From positions 140,283 through 204,282 of the forward strand of contig NZ_JBLXCD010000007.1 of the NCBI RefSeq assembly GCF_048265165.1: 64,000 bases of DNA. Direction: 5' to 3'. How positions within the stretch are numbered: position 1 is the first letter of the stretch; the number at the start of each line of letters is the position of its first letter. Source of the stretch: Oceanospirillum sp048265165 (GTDB taxonomy: Bacteria; Pseudomonadota; Gammaproteobacteria; Pseudomonadales; Halomonadaceae). Positions 25,514 to 34,316 of the stretch are shown in pieces. The notes under the pieces were generated by a model. That model worked only from the letters and a program-made list of their open reading frames with translations, was not told where the DNA came from and did not search any database. A program made the position numbers and the translations under genes.

Positions 25514-26572
25514 ATGTTAAAGCAGCTTGGAGCGAAAGTCGCTGACCAATGGGATAACCTGAGAGACCTTATGCCTGGTAGTATGATGGGCAAAGTGGTT
25601 GGTAGTGGTCTTGCGGTTTATCTTGTTGTTGCTGTCGGTGTGGGCTGGTACTGGAGCCAGGAACCAGACTCGTTCTCTGTCGCTGAGAATGCCAGGGCAG
25701 AGGCGCAGCTGCATGGTCATACGGATAAAGCCGGTACGATTGGTTATGCTACAACAACGACGTTAGTCCGTATTGCAGAAACGTTGCTGGATAAACCTGG
25801 CGGTTATCTCACTAATGATCGTTTCCCCCCTGGCCTGTGGCTGGATAATATTCCCAGTTGGGAATATGGCGTCCTGATTCAGCTTCGGGATATGAGCCGC
25901 TCCTTACGAAAGGATATATCACGCTCACAGTCCCAATCCACAGAAGATAAAGACCTAACGATTGCTGAGCCCCAGTTTAATTTTGACAGCAATAGCTGGA
26001 TTCTCCCATCTTCAGAAGGAGAGTACCGCCAGGGCATTAAAGCATTGATTCGCTACCGTGATCGTCTGGTGGATGATAACCAGAATGATGCACAGTTTTA
26101 TGCACGGTCCGATAATTTAAGAAACTGGCTAATGGACGTGGAAACCCGTCTGGGTAGTTTGTCACAGCGATTGAGTGCCAGTGTGGGTAAATCACAGGTT
26201 AATATTGACCTGGCCGGTGACCCTTCGGCAACTCAGTCGAGCCGTAAGCCAGATCAGCAGGAGGTAAAAACGGCCTGGTCAGAGATTGATGATGTCTTTT
26301 ATGAAGCACGGGGCACGGCCTGGGCTCTGATTCATATCCTTAAAGCAGTAGAGACTGATTTCCAGGGCGTATTGAAGGACAAAAATGCAGAAGTCAGCCT
26401 GCGTCAGATTATTCGTGAACTGGAAGCAACTCAGGACGCACTCTGGAGCCCTATGATTCTGAATGGCAGTGGCTTTGGTATGTTTGCTAATCACTCTTTG
26501 GTGATGGCGTCATATATATCGAGAGCCAATGCGGCGATTATCGATCTGCGGGAGTTATTATCAAGAGGTTGA
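25514..26572 (+). CDS. DUF2333 family inner-membrane protein
   Basis: The 352-residue product has one membrane helix near residues 27-47 (GKVVGSGLAVYLVVAVGVGWYW), followed by a large, mostly helical periplasmic region with LDKPGGYLTNDRFPPGLWLDNIPSWEYGVLIQLRDMSR, the conserved opening I associate with DUF2333. The function is unknown. I start it at the ATG at 25514 with GAGGAA upstream; the frame is open to 25439. It is divergent from the DsbD-like gene and followed by a good terminator. Confidence 0.75.
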   Translation: MLKQLGAKVADQWDNLRDLMPGSMMGKVVGSGLAVYLVVAVGVGWYWSQEPDSFSVAENARAEAQLHGHTDKAGTIGYATTTTLVRIAETLLDKPGGYLTNDRFPPGLWLDNIPSWEYGVLIQLRDMSRSLRKDISRSQSQSTEDKDLTIAEPQFNFDSNSWILPSSEGEYRQGIKALIRYRDRLVDDNQNDAQFYARSDNLRNWLMDVETRLGSLSQRLSASVGKSQVNIDLAGDPSATQSSRKPDQQEVKTAWSEIDDVFYEARGTAWALIHILKAVETDFQGVLKDKNAEVSLRQIIRELEATQDALWSPMILNGSGFGMFANHSLVMASYISRANAAIIDLRELLSRG

Positions 26573-26644
26573 TCGGGGCATGAGTGAGTCGCGAGTTATG
26601 ATATGACTCAACGTAATTATAAATAGTATTTATCTCACATCGGA

Positions 26645-26681
26645 AACCGGCTTTGCATACTTTGCAACAGCCGGTTTTTTT
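26645..26681 (+). terminator. intrinsic terminator after the DUF2333 gene
   Basis: AACCGGCT at 26645-26652 pairs with AGCCGGTT at 26669-26676 and is followed by a run of T. Confidence 0.85.
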
Positions 26682-26735
26682 GTCACTCTCGGAGGTGCGT
26701 TTTAGTCAATAAAACAAAGAAGAAAGGATACGAAT

Positions 26736-27116
26736 ATGAATACGGAGCATTTTAAAATTGCCGTTATCGGTGCAGGGCATGCCGGTATTGAGCTGCTACA
26801 AAGGCTGCTTGAAGCTGATTTTGTCGATATTATTGGTGTGGCTGACAGTAATGAAAACGCTCCGGGTATGCTATTGGCCCGAGAGCACCAAGTGTTGACC
26901 ACAACAGATATGAATAACCTGTTGGTGAATAGCACTGAGATTGACATTATTATCGATGTGACAGGTGTGAAAGCAGTTCGGGATGCTCTTCGCGGCCATA
27001 TGCAGGAAAGCGGTAACTACCATACCGTGATTATGCATGAGCGAATTTCAGCGCTGCTGTTATCATTGTTTAGCGGTGAGATGGTAGAAACAAAAGCCAG
27101 CGATGATTTTTATTAA
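26736..27116 (+). CDS. stand-alone Rossmann NAD(P)-binding domain protein, function unknown
   Basis: The 126-residue protein is a single Rossmann unit: KIAVIGAGHAGIELLQRLLEADFVDIIGVADSNENAPG shows the GxGxxG loop (GAGHAG) and an aspartate after the second strand, which favours NAD. DIIIDVTGVKAVRDAL is the fourth strand and helix. No catalytic domain follows. The pattern VADSNENAPG plus TTTDMNNLL resembles, from memory, sensory Rossmann domains attached to some histidine kinases. It has a ribosome site (AAAGGA) and its own terminator, so it looks like a real monocistronic gene. It could be a redox-sensing or regulatory subunit. Confidence 0.7.
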   Translation: MNTEHFKIAVIGAGHAGIELLQRLLEADFVDIIGVADSNENAPGMLLAREHQVLTTTDMNNLLVNSTEIDIIIDVTGVKAVRDALRGHMQESGNYHTVIMHERISALLLSLFSGEMVETKASDDFY

Positions 27117-27160
27117 ATAGAGCTGGGTTTAGTGATTTAGGCTTTATGACCTGATGTTGA

Positions 27161-27185
27161 AAAGGCTCCCACGGGAGCCTTTTTG
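27161..27185. terminator. bidirectional terminator
   Basis: AGGCTCCC at 27163-27170 and GGGAGCCT at 27173-27180 form a tight stem, with T on the right and A on the left. It serves the plus-strand Rossmann gene and the convergent thiolase gene. Confidence 0.85.
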
Positions 27186-27223
27186 GTTGCTAAAGGTTTT
27201 TATAGATTGAGCTGATCCTGCCC

Positions 27224-28402
27224 CTAGCGCTCAATAAGCATAGCGATGCCCTGGCCGCCACCGATACAGAGGCTGACTACGGCATATTTACCCTGTACAC
27301 GTTCCAGTTCGTACAGCGCTTTAACGGTGATGATGGCTCCTGTTGCTCCGACCGGGTGGCCCAGAGAGATACCACTGCCATTAGGGTTTAGTTTGTCCTC
27401 CGGCAGGCCCAGATCTTTAGCCACAGCCAGTGCTTGGGCGGCAAAGGCTTCGTTTACTTCCCAGACATCGATATCGTCAACGGATAGCTGATGTTTTTCC
27501 AAAAGCTGACGAATGGCCGGAACCGGGCCAATCCCCATATATTGAGGCTCAACGGCGGCAAAGCTATAGCCTACCAGTTTGGCCATCGGTGTCAGCCCGA
27601 GCTTCTGGGCTTCACTCTCTGACATCATGGTGACTGCCGCAGCGGCATCATTAAGGCCGGATGCATTACCTGCCGTCACAGACCCCTCTTTTTGGAATAC
27701 CGGACGGAGCTTGCCCATATCGGCATCTGTACAATCCTGGCGAATATGCTCGTCGGTAACAAATTCTGAGGTGCCTTTACGAGTTTTAAGCTCAACGGGC
27801 AGAATCTGATCTTTAAAGCGACCCTGTTCAGTCGCTGCCTGGGCACGCTGATGGCTGAGTGCTGCCAGAGCATCCTGCTGCTCCCGGCTAATATCCCACT
27901 TCTCTGCGATATTTTCAGCCGTTACACCCATGTGGTAGTTTTCCATCGGGCAGGTCAAAGCGCCGGTCATGGAGTCTACAATCTGGCCATCACCCATGCG
28001 TTGTCCAAAGCGTGCTGCCGGAACCCAGTATTGCGCACGGCTCATTGATTCAGCACCACCGGCAACGGCCGCATCGCAAACACCCAGTTCAATCTGTTGT
28101 GCGGCGGAGATAATCGCCTGAAGTCCGCTGCCACAAAGGCGGTTAACAGTCAGGGCGGGTGTATTCACCGGCAGGCCAGCCTCAAGTGCGGCCACCCGAC
28201 TGATGTACATATCGCGACGGTCAGTGTGCAGTACGTTACCAAAAACAACATGGCCGATCTGTTCTGGTTTTAGGCTGGCGCGAGTAACCGCTTCACGGGT
28301 TACTGAGGCGGCCAGAGTTGTGGCCGGAACATCTTTTAAGCTACCGCCAAAACCACCAATAGCGGTACGTACACCGCTAAGGAATACTACTTTTTGTGTC
28401 AT
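27224..28402 (-). CDS. thiolase family acetyl-CoA C-acyltransferase
   Basis: Thiolases condense or cleave acyl-CoAs. The 392-residue length and motifs fit: nucleophile C90 in VNRLCGSGLQAI, the conserved GGAESMSRAQY, NGSGISLGHPVGATGA with the catalytic histidine, and CIGGGQGIA with the second cysteine near 378. It resembles the biosynthetic/BktB-type group more than FadA, but sequence alone does not decide. The acyl-CoA ligase gene lies upstream on the same strand, which suggests fatty-acid activation and chain shortening, or hydroxyalkanoate precursor supply. The ATG at 28402 is clear. Confidence 0.92.
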   Translation of the reverse strand: MTQKVVFLSGVRTAIGGFGGSLKDVPATTLAASVTREAVTRASLKPEQIGHVVFGNVLHTDRRDMYISRVAALEAGLPVNTPALTVNRLCGSGLQAIISAAQQIELGVCDAAVAGGAESMSRAQYWVPAARFGQRMGDGQIVDSMTGALTCPMENYHMGVTAENIAEKWDISREQQDALAALSHQRAQAATEQGRFKDQILPVELKTRKGTSEFVTDEHIRQDCTDADMGKLRPVFQKEGSVTAGNASGLNDAAAAVTMMSESEAQKLGLTPMAKLVGYSFAAVEPQYMGIGPVPAIRQLLEKHQLSVDDIDVWEVNEAFAAQALAVAKDLGLPEDKLNPNGSGISLGHPVGATGAIITVKALYELERVQGKYAVVSLCIGGGQGIAMLIER

Positions 28403-28422
28403 GTTTTGCTCCTGAGTATTCG

Positions 28423-28450
28423 CTCTGGCTACCCTGTTAAGCAGCCAGAG
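28423..28450 (-). other. inverted repeat between the acyl-CoA ligase and thiolase genes
   Basis: CTCTGGCT at 28423-28430 and AGCCAGAG at 28443-28450 form an 8-bp stem with a 12-base loop. No T run follows, so it is not a clear terminator. It may be an mRNA processing or stability structure. Confidence 0.4.
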
Positions 28451-28532
28451 AGAGTATTTATACCTTGAGTACTTTTGTTAATGATGGCCGTATCCGCAGG
28501 TCATATGTGTAGAGTCCGCCGATAGCTTTGAT

Positions 28533-30173
28533 TTATGCCAGCAGCGCGCGGATCTCTTTTTTATTGATCTTGCCAACGGAGGTTTTAGGAATATCATCGA
28601 CCATGCGAATCTGGTCCGGAATCGCCCATTTAGAGATATGCCCAGAGTCGACATACTGGATCAGGTGTTGCTGTAATGCCTCCTGAGTCAGCGTCTCATT
28701 TTTTGGTACAACCATTGCAAATGGTCGTTCGCCCCATTTGTCATCCGGCACGCCAACTACCGCGACAGCGGCTACACCCTCATGCTGACTAATCAGGTTT
28801 TCCAGCTCGATGGAGGAAAGCCACTCGCCACCGGTTTTGATTACGTCTTTGATGCGGTCTTTGATTTCAACGAAGCCGTTTTCATGGATGCTGGCAACAT
28901 CGCCAGTGTGTAGTCGGCCGCCTTCCCAGAGCTCTTCCTGTTTATCAGTTTCTTTAAAGTAGCCTTGGGTCAGCCAGGGGGCCTGAACTGTGATTTCACC
29001 AACAGCCTCGCCATCGTGGGCCGCCAGAGAACCGTTTGCCTCGGTAATTGTCAGGTCAACCATGTTAGATGCAACACCGGTCAGAGTGCGGTATTTCAGT
29101 TGCTTGTCTATTGGTAGAGCACGTTGTTCCTGATTCAGGTGGGTTACAGTGAGTAGTGGGCAGGTTTCGGACATACCGTAAGCGCAATAGATATCGGCAC
29201 CCTTGTCCATGGCGGTTTTTGCAAGCCCCTGGGGCAGAGCGCTACCGCCAATCAGAATTTTCCAGTTATCAAAGCGCGCTTCTTTTCCTGACTCACAGCC
29301 AAGCAGCATCTGTAGAATGGTAGGTACACAGTGAGAGAAGGTGACATTATGCTCATGGATCAGGTTAACCAGCATATCTGGCTCGTAGCGGCCGGGGTAG
29401 ACCTGTGTGCAGTTCAGCATAACGGCAGCATAGGGAACCCCCCAGGCGTGTACATGAAACATCGGGGTGATCGGCATATATACAGAATCAGAGCGTAATA
29501 GCGGCAGGCCAGCATAGCTACCCAGCATGCCCACCATGTTCAAGGTGTGCAATACCAGCTGGCGATGGCTGAAGAAAACGCCTTTTGGGTTGCCTGTAGT
29601 GCCTGTGGTGTAAAACGTTGTGGCAATACTGTCCTCATCAAAGTCCGGAAACTCACATACAGGCTCTTCCGCCCGCAGCAGGGTTTCATATTCACCGACA
29701 AAGGAAATATTTCCCACTGCCTGGCTACTGGCCTGGTCGGTTAACCGAATATAACCATTAACTGTGCTCAGGTGACCATCCAGCTGTTCAACAAGGGGAA
29801 TAAAGTCATCATGCACCAAAACCAGCTTATCTTCTGCATGGTTCATGGTATAGGCGATCTGCTCCGGAGACAGACGAATATTAACGTGGTGCAGAATGGC
29901 GCCCAGCATCGGCACTGCAAAATAGCACTCCAGATAACGGTGACTATCCCAGTCCATGACCGCTACGGTATCTCCTGCCTGAACACCCGCTGCTTTCAGG
30001 GCATTGGCCAGCTGTTGCACCCGCTGTCGGAAGCCCCGGTAACTGAACCGAGTTTCGCCCCGGTAGATAATCTCGTTATCAGGCTCAAAACGACCTGCAG
30101 AAGCAAAAATTTGCTTGATAAGTAATGGATAAGATTCGGCGGCTTTAGCACCCGGTAGTATTTTGGTTGGCAT
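28533..30173 (-). CDS. fatty acyl-CoA ligase (AMP-forming, AlkK-like)
   Basis: The enzyme activates a carboxylic acid to its CoA thioester through an acyl-AMP. The 546-residue protein has the P loop TTFYTTGTTGNPKGVFFSHRQ, the A5 motif YCAYGMSETCPLL, LHTGDVASIHENGFVEIKDRIKDVI, and the C-terminal catalytic lysine in PKTSVGKINKKEIR. Length and layout match medium/long-chain acyl-CoA ligases such as AlkK; the chain length is inferred. The ATG at 30173 has CGGAG seven bases upstream, so the longer open frame to 30281 is not used. It is divergent from an AraC regulator and upstream of the thiolase. Confidence 0.92.
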   Translation of the reverse strand: MPTKILPGAKAAESYPLLIKQIFASAGRFEPDNEIIYRGETRFSYRGFRQRVQQLANALKAAGVQAGDTVAVMDWDSHRYLECYFAVPMLGAILHHVNIRLSPEQIAYTMNHAEDKLVLVHDDFIPLVEQLDGHLSTVNGYIRLTDQASSQAVGNISFVGEYETLLRAEEPVCEFPDFDEDSIATTFYTTGTTGNPKGVFFSHRQLVLHTLNMVGMLGSYAGLPLLRSDSVYMPITPMFHVHAWGVPYAAVMLNCTQVYPGRYEPDMLVNLIHEHNVTFSHCVPTILQMLLGCESGKEARFDNWKILIGGSALPQGLAKTAMDKGADIYCAYGMSETCPLLTVTHLNQEQRALPIDKQLKYRTLTGVASNMVDLTITEANGSLAAHDGEAVGEITVQAPWLTQGYFKETDKQEELWEGGRLHTGDVASIHENGFVEIKDRIKDVIKTGGEWLSSIELENLISQHEGVAAVAVVGVPDDKWGERPFAMVVPKNETLTQEALQQHLIQYVDSGHISKWAIPDQIRMVDDIPKTSVGKINKKEIRALLA

Positions 30174-30442
30174 ACTGTATCTCCGATTATTTTTGTTCTG
30201 ACTGTCTGAGCCTGTTTGCACCCTGCACTGTTTACGAGCTGATGCCTCTTCGCCCATAGGTTTTAACGGGGCAGGCATCAAACAAGAACGAGGTAAGTAT
30301 GATTTTTGAGCGAAACATGCCCTGGCAACAAGGTCTTGACGTACTAAGATGGGTTAATGGCGTGAAATGATTGTTTTTATGTCTTAGGATAGCCAGAGTG
30401 GTGGCATCGTTTTGCGAAACCCATGAGTCACTTTGGAGGCAT
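30174..30442. promoter_or_regulatory. divergent promoter region, acyl-CoA ligase and AraC regulator
   Basis: The 269-base gap between divergent starts should carry both promoters and, if the regulator controls its neighbour, its binding site. I see no clear inverted or direct repeat pair that I would call an operator. Confidence 0.4.
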
Positions 30443-31468
30443 ATGTTCAGGCAAGTGGATCAGGTTAGTGTTATTGGTAGTTGGCCCTTAGTGATTAGTC
30501 GGGCTCTTGATCAATATCATATTGATGGCGGCGCGCTCTTAGCTCGGGTAGGGATTGACCAGTCAGTAGCAAATCAGCCGGAAACCCGCTATTCCCTGGC
30601 GACGATTGACCGGCTTTGGCGACTTGCCAGGAATTTATCCGGTGATGAGGCTGTTGGACTGACGGTGGCACGATTTGTAAGGCCGACATCCTGGCATGCT
30701 TTGGGTTTTGCCATTTGGTCCAGTGATACTTTGATGGAGTGTTTCCGCCGTTTGGCAGACAACCTACGTATGTTTGCAGATTATGCTGATATGTCAGTTA
30801 CGCCTTTTGGCTCTGATGTTGAGGTCAATGTACGACTGAAAACAGGCCTTCGCAGAGATCAGCTGGCTTCAGAGGAGCTGGATGCTTTTATCGGCACCTC
30901 TGTACTGACGGCCCGTCATATTTATCACCCCGATTTTTCGCCGAAAAGTATTTGGCTGAGTCGTCCTCAGCCTCTGAACCCAACACCCTGGCAGCGATTG
31001 TTTAAATGCCCGGTTTTTTTTAATGCCGCCTACGAAAAAATTGTTTTTGATGCTGCCGCTATGTATCGGCCATTACTGACAGCCAGCCCTGAACTTGCTG
31101 AACAAAATGATGCTCTGGTCGCTGACTATTTGGCGCGACTGGATAGAAGCGACCTTATTACCCGGTTGGAATCTCTTTTATTGAATCACTTGCCTATGGG
31201 AAGCTTATCTCTGGAGGCAGCCGCTACTCAGCTGAATTTTAGTCCACGTACTTTTCAGAGGCGGTTGCAGGAGAAAGGGAGTAGTTATCAGCAGGTGCTG
31301 GATGAGCTTCGACAGAAGCAGGCTTTACATTGGGTTCGGCTGAACTATCTGACAATAGGAGAGATTAGCTATCGGCTGGGCTTTAATCATCCTGCAAATT
31401 TTACCCGGGCTTTTAAGCGTTGGTTCGATGAAACACCGAAAAAGCTACGGAGAAATCTTCTGAACTAG
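30443..31468 (+). CDS. AraC-family regulator with N-terminal arabinose-binding-like domain
   Basis: The 341-residue protein has the N-terminal ligand domain seen in OruR-type AraC regulators (residues about 15-200, with LTVARFVRPTSWHALGFAIWSSDTLMECFRRLADNLR) and a C-terminal AraC DNA-binding domain (LEAAATQLNFSPRTFQRRLQEKGSSYQQVLDELRQKQA and GEISYRLGFNHPANFTRAFKRWF). The ATG at 30443 has GGAGG just upstream. Divergence from the acyl-CoA ligase suggests it senses a fatty-acid-type or amino-acid-type ligand and controls that gene; this is inference. Confidence 0.9.
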   Translation: MFRQVDQVSVIGSWPLVISRALDQYHIDGGALLARVGIDQSVANQPETRYSLATIDRLWRLARNLSGDEAVGLTVARFVRPTSWHALGFAIWSSDTLMECFRRLADNLRMFADYADMSVTPFGSDVEVNVRLKTGLRRDQLASEELDAFIGTSVLTARHIYHPDFSPKSIWLSRPQPLNPTPWQRLFKCPVFFNAAYEKIVFDAAAMYRPLLTASPELAEQNDALVADYLARLDRSDLITRLESLLLNHLPMGSLSLEAAATQLNFSPRTFQRRLQEKGSSYQQVLDELRQKQALHWVRLNYLTIGEISYRLGFNHPANFTRAFKRWFDETPKKLRRNLLN

Positions 31469-31504
31469 GTGGGAGAGAGCCGTCCGTCCGGTGATACCGA
31501 TAAT

Positions 31505-31533
31505 AAAAAACGCCGGATAAACCAGCGTTTTTA
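31505..31533. terminator. bidirectional terminator between araC-type gene and ppa
   Basis: ACGCCGG at 31510-31516 pairs with CCAGCGT at 31522-31528 (one G-T), flanked by A on the left and T on the right. It serves both convergent genes. Confidence 0.8.
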
Positions 31534-31576
31534 TCAGAACTCTGCTCACATGGCGGGGCAGAGTGATAACAGCTTT

Positions 31577-32110
31577 TTACTTGCTGTTATTGTAGGCTTC
31601 GATAGATTTAACAATCTCAGCACGGGCTTCGGCAGCATTGCCCCAGCCTTCAACTTTAACCCATTTACCTTCTTCCAGATCTTTATAGTTTTCAAAGAAG
31701 TGAGAGACTTGCTCACGTAGCAGGGCTGGGATGTCTTCAACATCCTGAATTTCTTTGTAAACGGTGGTCAGCTTGTCATGAGGTACAGCGATTAGTTTCG
31801 CATCAGGTCCTGCCTCATCAGACATCTTCAGTACGCCAACCGGGCGGCAGCGAACTACGGAACCAGGCAGAACTGGGTAAGGTGTAATCACCAGAACATC
31901 CAGTGCATCACCATCTTCAGACAGAGTGTGAGGAATGAAGCCGTAGTTCGCAGGGTAGAACATTGGGGTTGCCATGAAACGGTCAACCATGATCGCATTG
32001 TAGTCTTTCTCGATCTCATACTTGATCGGTGAGCTTTGCGCAGGAATCTCAATTGCTACATAGATATCGTTTGGTGCGTCTTTACCGGCAGGAATTTTTT
32101 CAAAATCCAT
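31577..32110 (-). CDS. ppa: Ppa, inorganic pyrophosphatase
   Basis: Ppa hydrolyses pyrophosphate and drives biosynthetic reactions forward. The 177-residue family I enzyme shows EIEKDYNAIMVDRFMATPMFYPANYGFIPHTLSEDGDALDVLVITPYPVLPGSV, containing the DxDPxD-like metal cluster (DGDALD), and the lysine/tyrosine substrate residues. The ATG at 32110 gives the normal length. Monocistronic, bounded by a bidirectional terminator. A PPi-dependent phosphofructokinase lies 3 kb away. Confidence 0.97.
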   Translation of the reverse strand: MDFEKIPAGKDAPNDIYVAIEIPAQSSPIKYEIEKDYNAIMVDRFMATPMFYPANYGFIPHTLSEDGDALDVLVITPYPVLPGSVVRCRPVGVLKMSDEAGPDAKLIAVPHDKLTTVYKEIQDVEDIPALLREQVSHFFENYKDLEEGKWVKVEGWGNAAEARAEIVKSIEAYNNSK

Positions 32111-32471
32111 TATTCTGACCCCAGAAATAGAAAACGTTGAATGGAAATTCAGGGAAGATCCCCTCATTAAAAGCTGGCAGGATTATATAGTCACTCACCT
32201 GTGATTGCCATTATCACACCGTAGATTCCTACTAAAGAACACACTGGCAGGCTGTCTTTATAGCTGTTGAAGGAGATGTGATCTTTGTGGGGGAAGATTT
32301 CCCCTGTTACAGTTTTTATACTCACTATGGCATAGCTGTTACGACAAACACTATTGCATAATATTTGCATATCATCCGATCAGTTAAACTGCAGTATTCA
32401 GACCGGCGTCTGAATACGCTAGTGCAGTGCAAAAATATGCAGTTCACCGGAAAACGATCTGAGTTGGTGCA
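32111..32471. promoter_or_regulatory. divergent region between ppa and the phosphatase/kinase-like gene
   Basis: The 361-base gap holds both promoters. Two inverted repeats stand out: GGGGAA at 32290-32295 with TTCCCC at 32299-32304, and a 10-bp perfect pair at 32394-32417 (separate entry). Confidence 0.45.
32394..32417 (+). promoter_or_regulatory. 10-bp perfect inverted repeat, candidate operator or leader hairpin
   Basis: GTATTCAGAC at 32394-32403 and GTCTGAATAC at 32408-32417 are exact inverted copies around CGGC. They lie 54 bases before the ATG of the phosphatase/kinase-like gene. No T run follows. Confidence 0.55.
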
Positions 32472-34196
32472 ATGACCCGAGATAGTCAATTAAAAATCAG
32501 TTATGGCCAGGCCTTTATTGCGCCGGACAGAAACTCAATACGATCGACAATGTCGGTCAGAATCCCAGAAGGCTCTGGTCTGGCCGTAAAAGGTGTGTCT
32601 GCCGTTGTGGCGGATTCTACCTGGCGTAATGTTATTGCTAAGCAAGCAGCAGAAACCTGTGTCCGGGGATTTCTGGCGGACTACTATGCTACGCCGGATA
32701 ATTGGGACGTGAAAACGTCGGCGACTAAAGTGCTGAGTGCTCTTAATGGTTGGCTGTTCAGTCAGGGAAAGAATGTCACGAATGGCAACTATATCAGTTC
32801 ATTCAGCAGTGTCGTTTTAAAAGGGCGCCATGGTCACCTTTTCCATATGGGGGATACTCTGGTTTATCGTTTACGCGGTGGTGAGTTTGAGCAGCTCAAC
32901 CGCGAGCATACCAACTTTATCGGTGGTTATCGTTACCCGTCCCGTGCCCTGGGTTTGGACCCCAGTGTTGATATTGATTATCACCAGTTCTCCTTAAAGC
33001 AGGGCGATATCCTACTGTTTACCACTCAAGCCAGTAAAGGCACTCTGGTGGCGTCTGATTATGTGCAGCAGATTCGCCATAATGCTTCAGACCTGAATGA
33101 GGCCTGTGATCAGCTCCTGAATATTGCGATGGAAAAGGCCAGTGCCCGGGGTTATAGCAGTACACATTTTTGTTTTCAGTTGGTACGTATCGATATGCTT
33201 CCTGAAGAGTCTGGTGACACGATAGGGGAGGCGTTTGGTGCTTTGCCGGTGCCCAGAGAGCTGAATATCGGTGACGATCTGGACGGTTACCGTGTGATGG
33301 AAGTGCTTAATAAAAGCAATATGAGCTGTATTTACCGGGTAGAAGACAAGCATACCGGCCGGGAGATGGTGCTTAAGGCACCTTCGCCTCAACTGGAAAG
33401 TCGGAAGGACTTTTTACGCCAGTTTATTATGCAGCAGTGGGTGGTTGAGCGGGTAAACTCGCCCTATGTCGCTAAAATTGTCGATGCTTCCCGCCCCAGA
33501 AATTATCTCTATTATCTGCGGGAATTTGTTGATGGTCGTACTTTGACAGAGTGGATGCTTCAGAATCCCCATGCGGAATTGCGTCGCCTTATTGACCTTA
33601 TTGAGCAAATGGTAAAAGCGGTTCGGGCACTACATCGACGGGATATTCTCTGCCAGGGATTACACCCGGATAATATTCTGGTGGACCAGCGAGGTATGAT
33701 CAAGCTGATCGATTTTGCATCATGTGCTGTTCCGGGGACGGATGATTTGCCTTCGCCATTATCCATCGTACGCGTGGTTGGCCTAACTCCCTTTAGTGCA
33801 CCGGAATACCGTCTGAATCGTGAGCCGGGGCCTAATGCCGATCAGTTTTCATTGGCAGTTATCGCTTACTGGATGCTGACTGGGCAGCAGCCCTATGCCG
33901 ATCAGATGGATCACTTTCATAGTCGGGTGGACTTTTCCCGACTTGAGTATCTGCCAAGCTATCAGTTTAATCCGATGGTACCAGTATGGCTGGATGGAAC
34001 TTTGCGTCGCGCACTGCAGCCAAATCCGGAACTTCGTTATCGTCGTCTGTCAGAATTTATCTATGATCTGAAAAAACCTAATCCGCATTATATGAAAGAG
34101 GGAGCAATGCCATTAGTGGAGCGTAATCCTCTGATGTTCTGGAAAGGGTTATCAGGTATCCTGCTACTTTTATTAATAGGCAGTATGCTGACTTAA
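32472..34196 (+). CDS. PP2C-like/Ser-Thr kinase-like fusion, probably catalytically degenerate, C-terminal membrane anchor
   Basis: The 574-residue protein has a PP2C-like domain (about 1-240), a eukaryotic-type kinase-like domain (about 265-530) and a C-terminal membrane helix (about 553-573). The architecture is that of bifunctional kinase/phosphatases. Key residues look lost. The PP2C metal loop reads VADSTWRN instead of an aspartate-glycine loop, and the later TDG-type motif is FTTQAS. In the kinase half the VAIK-like lysine is kept (VLKAPS, K302), but the catalytic loop that should read HRD is CQG (394-396) followed by LHPDN, and DFG is DFA (D414). It is more likely a scaffold or sensor than an enzyme. 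It ends at a strong terminator and is monocistronic. Confidence 0.8.
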   Translation: MTRDSQLKISYGQAFIAPDRNSIRSTMSVRIPEGSGLAVKGVSAVVADSTWRNVIAKQAAETCVRGFLADYYATPDNWDVKTSATKVLSALNGWLFSQGKNVTNGNYISSFSSVVLKGRHGHLFHMGDTLVYRLRGGEFEQLNREHTNFIGGYRYPSRALGLDPSVDIDYHQFSLKQGDILLFTTQASKGTLVASDYVQQIRHNASDLNEACDQLLNIAMEKASARGYSSTHFCFQLVRIDMLPEESGDTIGEAFGALPVPRELNIGDDLDGYRVMEVLNKSNMSCIYRVEDKHTGREMVLKAPSPQLESRKDFLRQFIMQQWVVERVNSPYVAKIVDASRPRNYLYYLREFVDGRTLTEWMLQNPHAELRRLIDLIEQMVKAVRALHRRDILCQGLHPDNILVDQRGMIKLIDFASCAVPGTDDLPSPLSIVRVVGLTPFSAPEYRLNREPGPNADQFSLAVIAYWMLTGQQPYADQMDHFHSRVDFSRLEYLPSYQFNPMVPVWLDGTLRRALQPNPELRYRRLSEFIYDLKKPNPHYMKEGAMPLVERNPLMFWKGLSGILLLLLIGSMLT

Positions 34197-34250
34197 TCGA
34201 TCTGCCCAGCAGATGATTTTACAGTTAAAATATCCGTGAAAGCAGATATT

Positions 34251-34278
34251 AAAAGGAGTCGGCCACGACTCCTTTTTT
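34251..34278 (+). terminator. intrinsic terminator after the phosphatase/kinase-like gene
   Basis: AAAAGGAGTCG at 34251-34261 pairs with CGACTCCTTTT at 34266-34276, loop GCCA, with a T run on the right. Confidence 0.9.
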
Positions 34279-34316
34279 ATTGCATCGTATGAAACAGAAA
34301 AGGCCGGTCAGATACT

